From an uncultured Eubacteriales bacterium (GTDB taxonomy: Bacteria; Bacillota; Clostridia; Lachnospirales; Lachnospiraceae): 55,499 nucleotides of DNA. The notes under the pieces were generated by a model, which saw nothing but the letters and a program-made list of their open reading frames with translations, ran no database searches and was not told where the DNA came from. Shown piece after piece: positions 37,257 through 45,681 of this stretch. The stretch's first letter is position 1. Each line of letters begins with the position of its first letter. The position numbers and the translations under genes were made by a program. The stretch lies in the NCBI GenBank assembly GCA_900314845.1, contig OMWV01000003.1:1-55499 (forward strand), given 5' to 3'.

Positions 37257-37554
37257 CGATGAAAAATGCATAGGCTGCGGGGCCTGTACGGATGTCTGTC
37301 CGGGCAGCCTGCTTGCCCTTGGTGAAGGGGGAAAGGCTTATATCCGCATCCCGTCTGACTGCTGGGGCTGCTGCTCCTGCCTGAAGCAGTGTCCTGCCCA
37401 GGCGATAGAACTCTTTTTGGGAGCAGATATAGGCGGCGGCGGGGCCCGCATGAGCTTTGAGAGAAAAGACGGCCTTTATGAGTGGACCGTGCATTTTCCC
37501 GGAGGGGATAAAAAGACGATCACCGTGGATCCGCAAAGATCCAATAAATACTGA
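37240..37554 (+). CDS. aprB: APS reductase beta-like ferredoxin
   Basis: A 104-residue iron-sulfur protein with two cluster motifs, CIGCGACTDVCP (Cys10, 13, 16, 20) and CWGCCSCLKQCP. The C-terminal 40 residues form a small domain with a tryptophan (YEWTVHFPGG) similar to the AprB tail that wraps around AprA. The start lies inside the end of aprA, so translation is coupled. It would carry electrons to the FAD of AprA. Confidence 0.9.
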   Translation: MSIRIDDEKCIGCGACTDVCPGSLLALGEGGKAYIRIPSDCWGCCSCLKQCPAQAIELFLGADIGGGGARMSFERKDGLYEWTVHFPGGDKKTITVDPQRSNKY

Positions 37555-37591
37555 CAGATTTCAGCATATTGATACAGAGGAGTAGTTGAAA

Positions 37592-38503
37592 ATGAGCAAT
37601 CTATCACATCTGGACGCTCTGGAGGCAGAGGCGATCTATATCATCCGCGAGGTGGCGGCGGAATGCGAGAAGCCGGTCATGCTTTATTCCATCGGCAAGG
37701 ACAGCACCGTTATGATGCATCTGGCCCTCAAAGCATTTTACCCGGAAAAGCCGCCTTTCCCTTTTCTTCACGTAAATACGACCTGGAAGTTCCATGAAAT
37801 GATAAAGTTCCGCGATGAGCAGGCAAAAAAGTATGGCCTTGAGATGATAGAGTGGATCAACCAGGAAGGCGTTAAGGCGGGGATCAATCCTTTTGACCAT
37901 GGTTCATCCTACACGGATATCATGAAGACGCAGGCGCTCAAGCAGGCTCTGACCCACTACGGTTTTACGGCGGCATTCGGAGGCGGGCGCCGCGACGAGG
38001 AAAAATCAAGGGCCAAGGAGCGTATCTTCTCCTTCCGCAACTCGGCCCAGGCCTGGGATCCCAAGAACCAGCGGCCGGAGATGTGGAAGCTTTACAATAC
38101 GGAGATCAACCAGGGGGAGAGCATGAGGGTCTTCCCTATCTCCAACTGGACGGAGAAGGATATCTGGCAGTATATCCAGAGGGAAAATCTTCAGATCGTG
38201 CCCCTTTACTTTGCAAAAGAGAGGCCATGCATCAATTATCAGGGAAATATCATCATGGTGGACGACGAGCGGATCGTAGAGCATCTGCATCTGAAGCCGG
38301 AGGATATCATGCACAAGAAGATCAGGTTCCGGACTCTGGGCTGCTATCCGCTGACCGGGGGCATAGAATCTGAGGCAGATACACTGGACAAGATCGTTGC
38401 GGAGACGCTGAGCGCTGTCGAGTCGGAGCGGACCAGCCGCGTGATAGACAAGGACGGCGGAGCGGGAAGCATGGAGAAGCGCAAGAGAGAGGGGTATTTC
38501 TAA
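37592..38503 (+). CDS. cysD: Sulfate adenylyltransferase subunit 2
   Basis: A 303-residue PP-loop ATP pyrophosphatase. [17 protein letters not shown] holds the PP-loop and [19 protein letters not shown] the family's substrate loop. With CysN it makes APS from sulfate and ATP, driven by GTP hydrolysis. The start is set at ATG 37592, with GAGGAG 8 bases upstream; a TTG two codons earlier is possible. The stop codon is immediately followed by the cysN start. Length equals that of E. coli CysD. Confidence 0.95.
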   Translation: MSNLSHLDALEAEAIYIIREVAAECEKPVMLYSIGKDSTVMMHLALKAFYPEKPPFPFLHVNTTWKFHEMIKFRDEQAKKYGLEMIEWINQEGVKAGINPFDHGSSYTDIMKTQALKQALTHYGFTAAFGGGRRDEEKSRAKERIFSFRNSAQAWDPKNQRPEMWKLYNTEINQGESMRVFPISNWTEKDIWQYIQRENLQIVPLYFAKERPCINYQGNIIMVDDERIVEHLHLKPEDIMHKKIRFRTLGCYPLTGGIESEADTLDKIVAETLSAVESERTSRVIDKDGGAGSMEKRKREGYF

Positions 38504-40156
38504 ATGATCGGTTTACTGAAATTCATTACATGCGGCAGTGTGGATGATGGGAAATCCACTCTGATCGGCCATCTTCTTTACGATGCAAAGCTTCTCTACG
38601 CGGACCAGGAGCAGGCTCTCAAGCTGGACTCAAAGGTCGGCAGCGCGGGCGGAGATATCGACTATTCTCTGCTTCTGGACGGTCTTCTGGCCGAGCGGGA
38701 GCAGGGCATAACCATAGACGTAGCCTACCGGTATTTTACAACGGATAACCGCAGTTTTATCTGCGCGGATACGCCCGGCCATGAAGAGTATACCAGAAAT
38801 ATGGCCTGCGGCGCTTCTTTTGCCGATCTGGCTGTTATCCTGATAGACGCTTCCCAGGGAGTTCTGGTGCAGACCAGGCGTCACGCAAGGATCTGCGCCC
38901 TCATGGGGATCCGGCATTTTGTATTTGCGGTCAACAAGATGGATCTTGTCGGCTACGACGAGGCAAGGTTTAGGGAGATAGAGGACCAGATCGGCCGGCT
39001 CAGGGACGAGCTGGATCTGAAGGATCTTGTGATCATCCCCGTATCGGCGACCGTGGGCGATAATATCACAAAGCTTACGACAAATTTTGACTGGTATAAG
39101 GGACCGACTCTCCTCCATTACCTGGAGACTGTGGATGTAGACGATGCCCAGGAAGAGCAGGGCTTTTACCTGCCCATCCAGCGTGTATGCCGTCCCAGCC
39201 ATGAGTTCAGAGGTTTCCAGGGACAGATAGAGGGAGGAAGCGTCAGGGTCGGCGACCAGCTGACGTCCCTGCCCAGCGGAGAGAAGGCCCATGTCCGTTC
39301 TATATTTGCCGCGGACCGGCAGGTTCAGGAAGCTGTCACCGGCCAGCCTGTGACAATTGCCCTGGACCGCGAAGTGGATGTATCCAGAGGCTGCGTTCTG
39401 GAGTCGGGCAGCGGTCTTAGGGCCTCCGATTCCTTCGAGACAGAGATTCTGTGGATGGATGACCAGCCTCTAAGCGCGGGCAAGAACTTTATCGTCAAGC
39501 TTGGTACAAAAAAGATCCCCGGGATCATCACAAAGATCAAGTATAAGATAGATATCAACACAGGAGAGCACAAGCCGGCAGATGTGCTGCAGAAAAATGA
39601 AATCGCTGTCTGCGACGCTGCCGTGACAGAGCCGGTGGTCGTGGATACTTTTAAAAATCACCGCACCATGGGTGAGCTGATCCTCATTGACAGGATCAGT
39701 CATATGACATCCGCCTGCGGCATCGTCACCGAGGTGCATACAGGCGCCGGCAAGGGCCATCCCGCAGCTGACCGCACCATGCGTGCCTCCCTCAACTGGC
39801 AGACGCCCCTGATCATCGAGTTTCGTCCTGAAAAGGACGGCTCTTCCCTGGAAGCTTTGGAGGAGGCGGAGTTTGTGCTGACCCGCAACGGCCGTCACAC
39901 CTACCTTTACCATCCGGATGAGGGGGAAGATTACGTAAGAGTCCTTCGCCATCTGCGCGATACGGGCCTGATCATACTCCTTGTGCTGGATAAGGGGCAG
40001 AGGCCGGATGACAGACTCTCATCCGAGGAATCCTACAAGCTCTGGGAGGAGATTTCGCCGGAAAAGGGAGCCGCCTCGCCTGAGCGGATCGCTGATACTA
40101 TCTTCCATCTGACTGTTCAGAATATGATGATAGAAAGTTCAAACTGGATCATCTGA
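38504..40156 (+). CDS. cysN: Sulfate adenylyltransferase subunit 1 with an APS-kinase-like tail
   Basis: A 550-residue EF-Tu-like GTPase. GSVDDGKST (11-19), DTPGHEEY and NKMDL are the GTP motifs, followed by two beta-barrel domains to about residue 430. The usual CysN stops near 475 residues. Here residues about 440-550 continue with NGRHTYLYHPDEG and LRHLRDTGLIILLVLD, which read like parts of an APS kinase (CysC) domain, but no P-loop is present. So it looks like a decayed CysNC fusion. This agrees with the use of APS, not PAPS, by the AprAB-type reductase upstream. It directly abuts cysD. Confidence 0.93.
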   Translation: MIGLLKFITCGSVDDGKSTLIGHLLYDAKLLYADQEQALKLDSKVGSAGGDIDYSLLLDGLLAEREQGITIDVAYRYFTTDNRSFICADTPGHEEYTRNMACGASFADLAVILIDASQGVLVQTRRHARICALMGIRHFVFAVNKMDLVGYDEARFREIEDQIGRLRDELDLKDLVIIPVSATVGDNITKLTTNFDWYKGPTLLHYLETVDVDDAQEEQGFYLPIQRVCRPSHEFRGFQGQIEGGSVRVGDQLTSLPSGEKAHVRSIFAADRQVQEAVTGQPVTIALDREVDVSRGCVLESGSGLRASDSFETEILWMDDQPLSAGKNFIVKLGTKKIPGIITKIKYKIDINTGEHKPADVLQKNEIAVCDAAVTEPVVVDTFKNHRTMGELILIDRISHMTSACGIVTEVHTGAGKGHPAADRTMRASLNWQTPLIIEFRPEKDGSSLEALEEAEFVLTRNGRHTYLYHPDEGEDYVRVLRHLRDTGLIILLVLDKGQRPDDRLSSEESYKLWEEISPEKGAASPERIADTIFHLTVQNMMIESSNWII

Positions 40157-40199
40157 GAGATTCCCTGTCACGCGGGCTGGTCTTGCCTCCCTTCTTTCG

Positions 40200-40205
40200 G
40201 TATAA
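40200..40205 (+). promoter_or_regulatory. Possible promoter (-10 box) for the siroheme gene
   Basis: A perfect TATAAT lies 34 bases upstream of the siroheme-synthesis gene. No convincing -35 is seen 16 to 18 bp upstream, so an activator may be needed, or the gene may be read through from cysN. Confidence 0.4.
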
Positions 40206-40238
40206 TGGGTGTAAACAGGGAAAGGGAGGAAGACTGCT

Positions 40239-40808
40239 ATGGCATATTTTCCATTTATGAAAGACATTGAGGGCTGGCAGGTCCTGGTCGTGGGCGGCGG
40301 CCGGGAGGCTTTTCACAAGGTCAGGGCTTTTCAGGGCTTTGGCGCCCATATCCGGGTCATAGCCCCGGATATGTGCTCTGATATCAGGCAGAGCGAAGGC
40401 GTGGAGATCGTGTTAAGAGATTTCAGACCGGAAGATCTTGCAGGCGCCGATCTTGTGGCTGCTGCCACCCGGGATAAGGAGAAGAACCGGCAGATCTACC
40501 GGGCAGCCAAGGAGGCAGGTATTCCCGCGAATGCGGTGGATGATGTGGAATACTGCGATTTTATCTTCCCAGCCATCATCCGGAAGGATAATTATACCGT
40601 GGCAGTTTCCACGGACGGGAAGAGCCCGCTTTTTGCCCGGAAGATAAAGGAGATCATCGGTACTGCCATCCCCCAGGCCTACGACTATGTCGTGGGAGAA
40701 CTGGGCAAAGCCCGCGAGAGCGTGAAGGCCCGGTATTCCTCGCCCAAAGAGAGGACTGCCGCCTTTGAAGAGATGGCTGAGAGGCTCCTGAAAGAAAGAG
40801 AAGAATAG
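40239..40808 (+). CDS. Precorrin-2 dehydrogenase/sirohydrochlorin ferrochelatase-type protein
   Basis: A 189-residue protein matching the N-terminal half of CysG and yeast Met8. VLVVGGGREAFHKVRAF is the NAD loop, and AVSTDGKSPLFARKIKEII is a conserved dimerisation and active-site region. It oxidises precorrin-2 and may insert iron to make siroheme, the cofactor of the sulfite reductase at 32548-33489. The methyltransferase half of CysG is absent, as in many Firmicutes where it is a separate gene. GGGAGGAAG precedes the ATG. Its location at the end of the sulfur cluster supports the siroheme role. Confidence 0.9.
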   Translation: MAYFPFMKDIEGWQVLVVGGGREAFHKVRAFQGFGAHIRVIAPDMCSDIRQSEGVEIVLRDFRPEDLAGADLVAAATRDKEKNRQIYRAAKEAGIPANAVDDVEYCDFIFPAIIRKDNYTVAVSTDGKSPLFARKIKEIIGTAIPQAYDYVVGELGKARESVKARYSSPKERTAAFEEMAERLLKEREE

Positions 40809-40832
40809 AATATTGCTGTCCTTGTGACTGGA

Positions 40833-40860
40833 GGGCTGCCGCAGCTGCGGCGGCCCTTTT
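40833..40860 (+). terminator. Terminator after the siroheme gene
   Basis: GGGCTGCCGC and GCGGCGGCCC form a stem closed by an AGCT loop, followed by TTTT at 40857-40860, 25 bases after the stop codon. Confidence 0.85.
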
Positions 40861-40862
40861 GA

Positions 40863-40985
40863 TGTAGTACTATCGTCTTGAAATACGATGATCATAACTT
40901 TGAAGTGGAATTTTTCGATAAGGAAGGAAATACTTTCGGAGTTTATACCATAACGGATGACGTACTTGCCTTGTGTGAAGCCTAA
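40863..40985 (+). pseudogene. 3' remnant of a DUF4926-like gene
   Basis: An open frame of about 40 codons ends at TAA 40983-40985. From ATC at 40872 it reads IVLKYDDHNFEVEFFDKEG, then NTFGVYTITDDVLALCEA. This resembles the C-terminal part of the small DUF4926 family (a GTIVEVY-EVEFVDEDG-T pattern, as I recall it). The family's first 25 or so residues are missing: a stop codon lies at 40860-40862 and a terminator comes just before. There is no ribosome site for the only possible start, TTG 40878. It is most likely what is left after a deletion joined it to the sulfur cluster. Confidence 0.55.
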
Positions 40986-41023
40986 GTCTTTTTATGCAAG
41001 GGAAAGAAAAAAATTTAAAAAAA

Positions 41024-41050
41024 TTAGCACTCACCTATTGACAGTGCTAA
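41024..41050 (+). promoter_or_regulatory. CIRCE element (HrcA operator)
   Basis: TTAGCACTC (41024-41032), a nine-base spacer and CAGTGCTAA (41042-41050) match the CIRCE consensus TTAGCACTC-N9-GAGTGCTAA with a single change. The right arm overlaps the -35 box, so HrcA binding would block RNA polymerase until heat or misfolded protein releases it. Confidence 0.95.
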
Positions 41051-41066
41051 TAAAGCGTGTTATATT
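41038..41066 (+). promoter_or_regulatory. Heat-shock promoter of hsp20
   Basis: TTGACA (41038-41043) and TATATT (41061-41066) are exactly 17 bp apart, within the CIRCE region. Transcription should start near 41073, giving a leader of about 80 nt. Confidence 0.88.
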
Positions 41067-41153
41067 ACATATAGAACAAAGGAAAAGACATCAGGAAAGC
41101 GGTTCTAAGAAGGGTCGCCGGAATGACACATAGATTTCAAGGAGGAATAGATT

Positions 41154-41591
41154 ATGTTAATGCCCAGTGTTTTTGGAGAGAATTTATTTGATGATTTCAT
41201 GGATGGATTTGCATTTCCGACAGGCAGAAGCTTCTTTGAAATGCCCGCACAGAACGTTTTGAAGACCGACATCAAGGAGACAGAGAATGGATATGAGCTT
41301 GCTGTGGAGATGCCCGGTTATAACAAGGATGATATAAAGGCACAGCTCAAGGATGGCTATCTGACCATCGGGGCTTCCGTGGAGAAGAACAATGATCAGA
41401 AGGATGAGAACGGAAGATATCTGAGGAAGGAGCGCTATTCCGGCTCCGTCAGCAGAAGCTTCTATGTTGGCGAGAGTGTAAAGGAAGAAGACATTCACGC
41501 GAAGTTTGACAACGGAGTCCTCACGGTAGATATTCCCAAGGAGGAACCCGCTAAGGCAGTAGAAGCCAAGACCATCAGCATTGAAGGCTGA
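41154..41591 (+). CDS. Small heat shock protein (Hsp20/alpha-crystallin family)
   Basis: A 145-residue chaperone. A short N-terminal arm (1-35) is followed by the alpha-crystallin domain (about 38-130) with VEMPGYNKDDIKAQLKDGYLTIGA-type strands and a GVLTVDIPKEE end. It binds unfolding proteins without ATP. AAGGAGG lies 8 bases before the ATG at 41154; a second ATG at 41160 is also possible. Control by HrcA is shown by the CIRCE element in its promoter. It is monocistronic, ending at a strong terminator. Confidence 0.95.
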   Translation: MLMPSVFGENLFDDFMDGFAFPTGRSFFEMPAQNVLKTDIKETENGYELAVEMPGYNKDDIKAQLKDGYLTIGASVEKNNDQKDENGRYLRKERYSGSVSRSFYVGESVKEEDIHAKFDNGVLTVDIPKEEPAKAVEAKTISIEG

Positions 41592-41633
41592 TGAGTCAGG
41601 GGATGGCTTTTTATATAGAGTGACATGATGCCC

Positions 41634-41667
41634 CGCCGCCGGGAGAATGAGATCCCGGCGGCGTTTT
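41634..41667 (+). terminator. Terminator of hsp20
   Basis: CGCCGCCGGGA (41634-41644) and TCCCGGCGGCG (41653-41663) form a perfect 11-bp stem with an 8-base loop, followed by TTTT. It lies just before the end of the opposite-strand nudC. Confidence 0.92.
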
Positions 41668-41670
41668 CTG

Positions 41671-42546
41671 TTATCTGGGTTCTTTGCCCGCCTTGAAGAC
41701 CATCATCATCTCGTTTGTCAGAGAGTAGTCATCCGGCTGGCCGGTGATATCCTCCCGCCGGGTCCAGAGGGCGCGCTTGAGCTCACTTTCATCTATATGC
41801 ACAGTCGGGTCCCCGTCTACATCGCAGTAGTAGCCGGCCAGGATGTCGTCCGAGATGGCCCAGGGCTGGGACTTGTAGTAGCGGATATTTTTCACCTTCA
41901 GGCCGGTCTCTTCCATGACCTCGCGCTCTACCGTCTGCTCGAAGGTCTCACCGATCTCCGTAAAACCGGCCACGAGGGCGTCGTATGCCAGGGGGCGGTC
42001 CGAATAGCGGGTGATGAGGATCTGGTCCCCGTGCGTGACGCCGACGATGACTGCCGGCTGAATGCGGGGGTAGATGGTCCGGCCGCAGGAAGGGCAGACG
42101 AGGGCCCGCTCGGTCCGGCTGTGGACGGTTTCAGATCCGCAGGTGCCGCAGAAGCGGTTGTCTCTATACCAGGCGGCCAGCTGCCGGCCCGTGTTGACGG
42201 CAAATGCTTCCGGCTTTTCCAGAAGATGTTTGCTGCGGATATCCCTTACTTTGTAGAAGCTGCATCCGCTGGCCGGGGTCTGGCAGGAATCGGGCAGGAG
42301 AAAGTAGTCTTCCTCGTCGATGGAAAAAAGATAGGTCAGATCCTGGGCGGACACCTGGTCCATAAAATCGCTGTATCTCAGAAGGCCGGCGCCCTCGGCT
42401 CTGTCCTTAAGGAGGACGCTCCTCCCGTCAAAAAGCAGCACAGGGCTTGAAGGGGAGGGCTTTTTCTCTGGGTCGTAGTGGTTGATCAGCCTGCGGGGCT
42501 TTATATCCTGTATCATTTTTTTATTCTCCATTTCTCCGCCTGCCAT
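41671..42546 (-). CDS. nudC: NAD+/NADH diphosphatase (NudC-type Nudix hydrolase)
   Basis: A 291-residue hydrolase. A zinc ribbon uses Cys133, Cys136, Cys151 and Cys154. The Nudix box spans residues 194-216 (GFTEIGETFEQ ... REVMEETG), and SQPW at 226-229 is the specific motif of the NADH pyrophosphatase group. It cleaves NAD(H) to NMN(H) and AMP and, in studied members, removes NAD caps from RNA. The start is uncertain: Met11 (42516) has a GGAG at a good distance, while Met1 has no clear site. It stands alone on the minus strand. The nicotinate phosphoribosyltransferase at 53872-55323 is another NAD-cycle gene in the window. Confidence 0.93.
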   Translation of the reverse strand: MAGGEMENKKMIQDIKPRRLINHYDPEKKPSPSSPVLLFDGRSVLLKDRAEGAGLLRYSDFMDQVSAQDLTYLFSIDEEDYFLLPDSCQTPASGCSFYKVRDIRSKHLLEKPEAFAVNTGRQLAAWYRDNRFCGTCGSETVHSRTERALVCPSCGRTIYPRIQPAVIVGVTHGDQILITRYSDRPLAYDALVAGFTEIGETFEQTVEREVMEETGLKVKNIRYYKSQPWAISDDILAGYYCDVDGDPTVHIDESELKRALWTRREDITGQPDDYSLTNEMMMVFKAGKEPR

Positions 42547-42978
42547 TTGGCGGCAAATATATGATCAGTCAGACATGGCTTCCGGAGCCATACAGGTTTC
42601 ATTCTAACAGGACAGCCGGGGATGTCAAGAAGGCCGGCGGAGCATTTCCCATGCAAAATATCTGAAATGCAGACGGAATCCATCAGCCTTTTGTGCAATT
42701 CATCTCTTGCCAATTTCCGGGGAAGATGGTATTTTATTGGTGTTTAGATGACTGACGGAATCGTGGGTCTAACCACATGGGAGTCTAAATGATATTGAAG
42801 TCGACCGTCTGGGCTGAGGATCGCCCGGTGTGGCCGGCTTATTTTTGTGCCATTCGGGATATCCTTTACATTTGGAAATGTTTTCCAAACCAGGCTGTGC
42901 TTTAAGCGGCCCGGCCTAAATGCCCGGCAGGCAGTCTGCCGGACAGGGAAAACTCAGAATGATCGGAGGAGATATTCC
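42547..42978. other. Intergenic region upstream of pflB
   Basis: This 432-base gap separates divergent nudC and pflB. Besides the palindrome at 42871-42889 it holds a direct repeat GGGTCTAA/GAGTCTAA (42765-42772 and 42781-42788, 16 bp apart), near an inverted GTTTAGA at 42742-42748. No Rex-type TTGTTAA-N4-TTAACAA site and no gene is seen. An in-frame upward extension of pflB exists but has no ribosome site. Confidence 0.4.
42871..42889. promoter_or_regulatory. Perfect 8-3-8 palindrome before pflB
   Basis: TTTGGAAA-TGT-TTTCCAAA lies 90 bp upstream of the pflB ATG. The odd 3-base centre does not fit the even 14-bp CcpA cre consensus exactly, though it shares the TGGAAA/TTTCCA look. A dimeric regulator of fermentation or a cre-like site are both possible. 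Confidence 0.5.
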
Positions 42979-45231
42979 ATGATGAGAGAAGAATGGCACG
43001 GTTTTACAGGCAGCAAGTGGACAGATGATATAGATGTTCGTGATTTTATCCACAACAATTACACACCCTATGACGGAGACGCATCCTTCCTGGCCGGCCC
43101 GACAGAGGCAACTGGCAGGCTCTGGGGCAGAGTAGAGGAGCTTCAGAAGGCAGAGCGTGCGGCCGGCGGTGTACTTGACTGCGAGACTGAGGTCGTTTCT
43201 GATCTTGACGCTTACGGCGCCGGTTATATAGACGATTCTATGAAGGATCTGGAGAAGATCGTCGGCATCCAGACCGACAAGCCCTTAAAGAGAGCATTTA
43301 TGCCCTTCGGCGGCATCCGCATGGCCAAGGAAGCGGCTCAGATGTACGGCTATGAGATCGATCCCAAATTCGATAAGATATTTTCCAGCTATCACAAGAC
43401 CCATAATGAGGCTGTTTTTGACGCTTACACTCCGGAGATGAGAAATGCCCGCAAGAGCCATGTGATCACAGGCCTTCCTGACACATACGGCAGGGGCCGC
43501 ATCGTCGGGGACTACAGGAGGATCGCCCTCTACGGCATAGATTATCTCATTGAAAAGAAGGAAGAGGACAAGCTCGAGTGCGGCAAAAACGGCATTATGA
43601 CAGAGGATGTCATCCGTCTTCTCGAGGAGATCGCAGAGCAGATAAAGGCTCTGAAGAAGATGAAGACCATGGCTGCCGCTTACGGCTTCGATATCTCCCG
43701 CCCTGCAAGGAATGCGCGGGAGGCTGTTCAGTGGGTATATTTCGGCTACCTTGCCGCTGTAAAGACCCAGAATGGCGCCGCTATGTCTGTCGGCCGCATC
43801 TCAACATTCCTCGATATCTATATCCAGAGAGACCTGACAGAAGGCGTTCTCACGGAGGAGGAGGCCCAGGAGCTCATCGACCACATGGTCATGAAGTTCC
43901 GCATCGTAAAATTTGCCAGGATAGAGTCCTACAATAACCTCTTCTCCGGTGATCCCGTCTGGGCGACCCTCGAGGTTGCCGGCATGTGCATGGACGGCCG
44001 TCACATGGTAACAAAGAATGACTACCGTTTCCTCCACACACTTGCGAACATGGGACCCGCTCCCGAGCCCAACCTTACCGTTCTCTACAGCTCCAGGCTG
44101 CCGGAGAATTTTAAGAAATACGCTGCCAGGATCTCTGTGGACACTTCTTCGATCCAGTACGAGAACGATGACGTCATGATGCCTGTCTGGGGCGACGATT
44201 ACAGCATCTGCTGCTGCGTATCCGCCACACAGACCGGCAAGGAGATGCAGTTCTTTGGCGCGAGGGCAAATCTTGCCAAGTGCCTGCTCTACGCCATAAA
44301 CGGCGGCGTCGATGAGAAGCTGGGCATCCAGGTCGGCCCCGAGTACGCACCTATCAGGTCCGAGTATCTGGATTACGATGAGCTGATGCACAAATTTGAC
44401 CTCATGATGGACTGGCTGGCAGGGCTTTATGTAAATACTCTCAACCTCATCCATTATATGCATGACAAATACTACTACGAGGCTGCCGAGATGGCTCTGA
44501 TCGATACTCAGGTCAGGAGAACATTTGCCACCGGCATCGCAGGATTTTCAAATGTCGTAGATTCCCTGAGCGCTGTAAAATACGCGAAGGTCAGGTGCAT
44601 CCGCGATGAGAGCGGCCGAGCTGTCGATTTTGAGACGGAGGGCGATTTCCCCAGATACGGCAACGATGACGACCGGGCCGACGATATCGCTGTATGGCTT
44701 CTCAAGACATTCATGAGAAAGATCGCCAGTAATCACACATACAGGAATTCCGAGCCCACGACCTCTATCCTTACGATCACATCCAATATCGTATACGGCA
44801 AGGCTACAGGCGCTATGCCGGACGGGCGCAAGGCATGGACTCCCTTCGCTCCGGGCGCTAATCCGTCCTACGACGCGGAGAGGGCCGGCCTTCTGGCATC
44901 GCTCAACTCCGTTGCCAAGCTTCCTTATGAATATGCTCTGGACGGCATATCCAATACCCAGACGATAAATCCCGGTGCCCTGGGCCACAGCGAGGAGGAG
45001 AGGGTGCAGAATCTGACAAGAGTCCTGGACGGCTATTTTGATCAGGGAGCTCATCATCTGAATGTCAACGTATTCGGCAGGGAGAAGCTGATCGACGCTA
45101 TGCAGCATCCCGAAAAGCCCGAGTACGCGAACTTCACCATCCGTGTATCCGGCTACGCTGTCAAGTTCATAGATCTCACAAGAGAGCAGCAGGAGGATGT
45201 CATCAGCAGGATGAACCATATGGTCCTGTAA
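42979..45231 (+). CDS. pflB: Formate acetyltransferase (pyruvate formate-lyase)
   Basis: A 750-residue glycyl radical enzyme that splits pyruvate with CoA into acetyl-CoA and formate. The catalytic cysteine pair is Cys412-Cys413 in [11 protein letters not shown] (a third Cys, 411, is next to it), and the radical glycine is Gly725 in RVSGYAVKF near the C-terminus. The start at ATG 42979 has GGAGGA 8 bases upstream. The enzyme needs a radical-SAM activase (PflA), usually encoded just downstream; no such gene is here. A hairpin follows the stop codon. Anaerobic, oxygen-sensitive fermentation is implied. Confidence 0.96.
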   Translation: MMREEWHGFTGSKWTDDIDVRDFIHNNYTPYDGDASFLAGPTEATGRLWGRVEELQKAERAAGGVLDCETEVVSDLDAYGAGYIDDSMKDLEKIVGIQTDKPLKRAFMPFGGIRMAKEAAQMYGYEIDPKFDKIFSSYHKTHNEAVFDAYTPEMRNARKSHVITGLPDTYGRGRIVGDYRRIALYGIDYLIEKKEEDKLECGKNGIMTEDVIRLLEEIAEQIKALKKMKTMAAAYGFDISRPARNAREAVQWVYFGYLAAVKTQNGAAMSVGRISTFLDIYIQRDLTEGVLTEEEAQELIDHMVMKFRIVKFARIESYNNLFSGDPVWATLEVAGMCMDGRHMVTKNDYRFLHTLANMGPAPEPNLTVLYSSRLPENFKKYAARISVDTSSIQYENDDVMMPVWGDDYSICCCVSATQTGKEMQFFGARANLAKCLLYAINGGVDEKLGIQVGPEYAPIRSEYLDYDELMHKFDLMMDWLAGLYVNTLNLIHYMHDKYYYEAAEMALIDTQVRRTFATGIAGFSNVVDSLSAVKYAKVRCIRDESGRAVDFETEGDFPRYGNDDDRADDIAVWLLKTFMRKIASNHTYRNSEPTTSILTITSNIVYGKATGAMPDGRKAWTPFAPGANPSYDAERAGLLASLNSVAKLPYEYALDGISNTQTINPGALGHSEEERVQNLTRVLDGYFDQGAHHLNVNVFGREKLIDAMQHPEKPEYANFTIRVSGYAVKFIDLTREQQEDVISRMNHMVL

Positions 45232-45258
45232 TCTTTGGAAGGGAAATTTATATATATA

Positions 45259-45316
45259 AAGGAGGGGCCGCAGGCTCTGCGCATCAGCAGGGTCCGCGGC
45301 TCCTTCCGGCATTTTT
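45259..45316 (+). terminator. Probable terminator of pflB
   Basis: AAGGAG..CCGC and GCGGCTCCTT pair around an inner CTCTGC/GCAGGG stem, with a three-base bulge. TTTTT follows at 45312-45316. The stem is imperfect, so confidence is moderate. Confidence 0.55.
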
Positions 45317-45426
45317 AGGCTTCCATGAAAATATAGTTTATGGTAGAATACGATTAGCTATATACTGACAGGAAAGTCTTTGCGATATTTATGCCGCGCC
45401 TTTTTGCGGCGGAATGGAGAATAATA

Positions 45427-45654
45427 ATGGAAGAACTCAGACAGATACTGGAAGAGATCAGACCGGATCTTGATTTTGACAAGGAAAAGAATCTGATAGA
45501 CGGCAAGGTGCTCGATTCCTTTGACATTATCGCCATCGTAAGCGAGATCAATGAGGAATTTGACCTGAGGATCAATGTCAACGATCTTCTGCCGGAGAAT
45601 TTTAACTCGATCGAGAACATGTGGGACCTTATAGAGAAGTTGCTCGCTGAGTGA
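45427..45654 (+). CDS. Acyl carrier protein-like protein (DltC-like)
   Basis: A 75-residue acidic helical protein. VLDSFDIIAIVSEI places Ser31 as the phosphopantetheine attachment site (DSFD instead of the DSLD of fatty acid ACP). The length and the following membrane acyltransferase gene resemble DltC. The start at ATG 45427 follows AATGGAGAA. It would carry an activated acyl or aminoacyl group as a thioester. No ligase (DltA) or phosphopantetheinyl transferase is adjacent. Confidence 0.87.
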   Translation: MEELRQILEEIRPDLDFDKEKNLIDGKVLDSFDIIAIVSEINEEFDLRINVNDLLPENFNSIENMWDLIEKLLAE

Positions 45655-45681
45655 TAGTTAGCGCAGGGAGGGCCCCGTCCG

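Noticed and set aside
42871-42889. CcpA cre site
   Set aside because: The dyad has an odd 3-base centre and lacks the central CG of the usual cre consensus, so it is listed only as an unidentified operator.
42847-42978. Longer pflB start at 42847
   Set aside because: The extension covers the palindrome at 42871-42889, has no ribosome site and does not resemble the family N-terminus.
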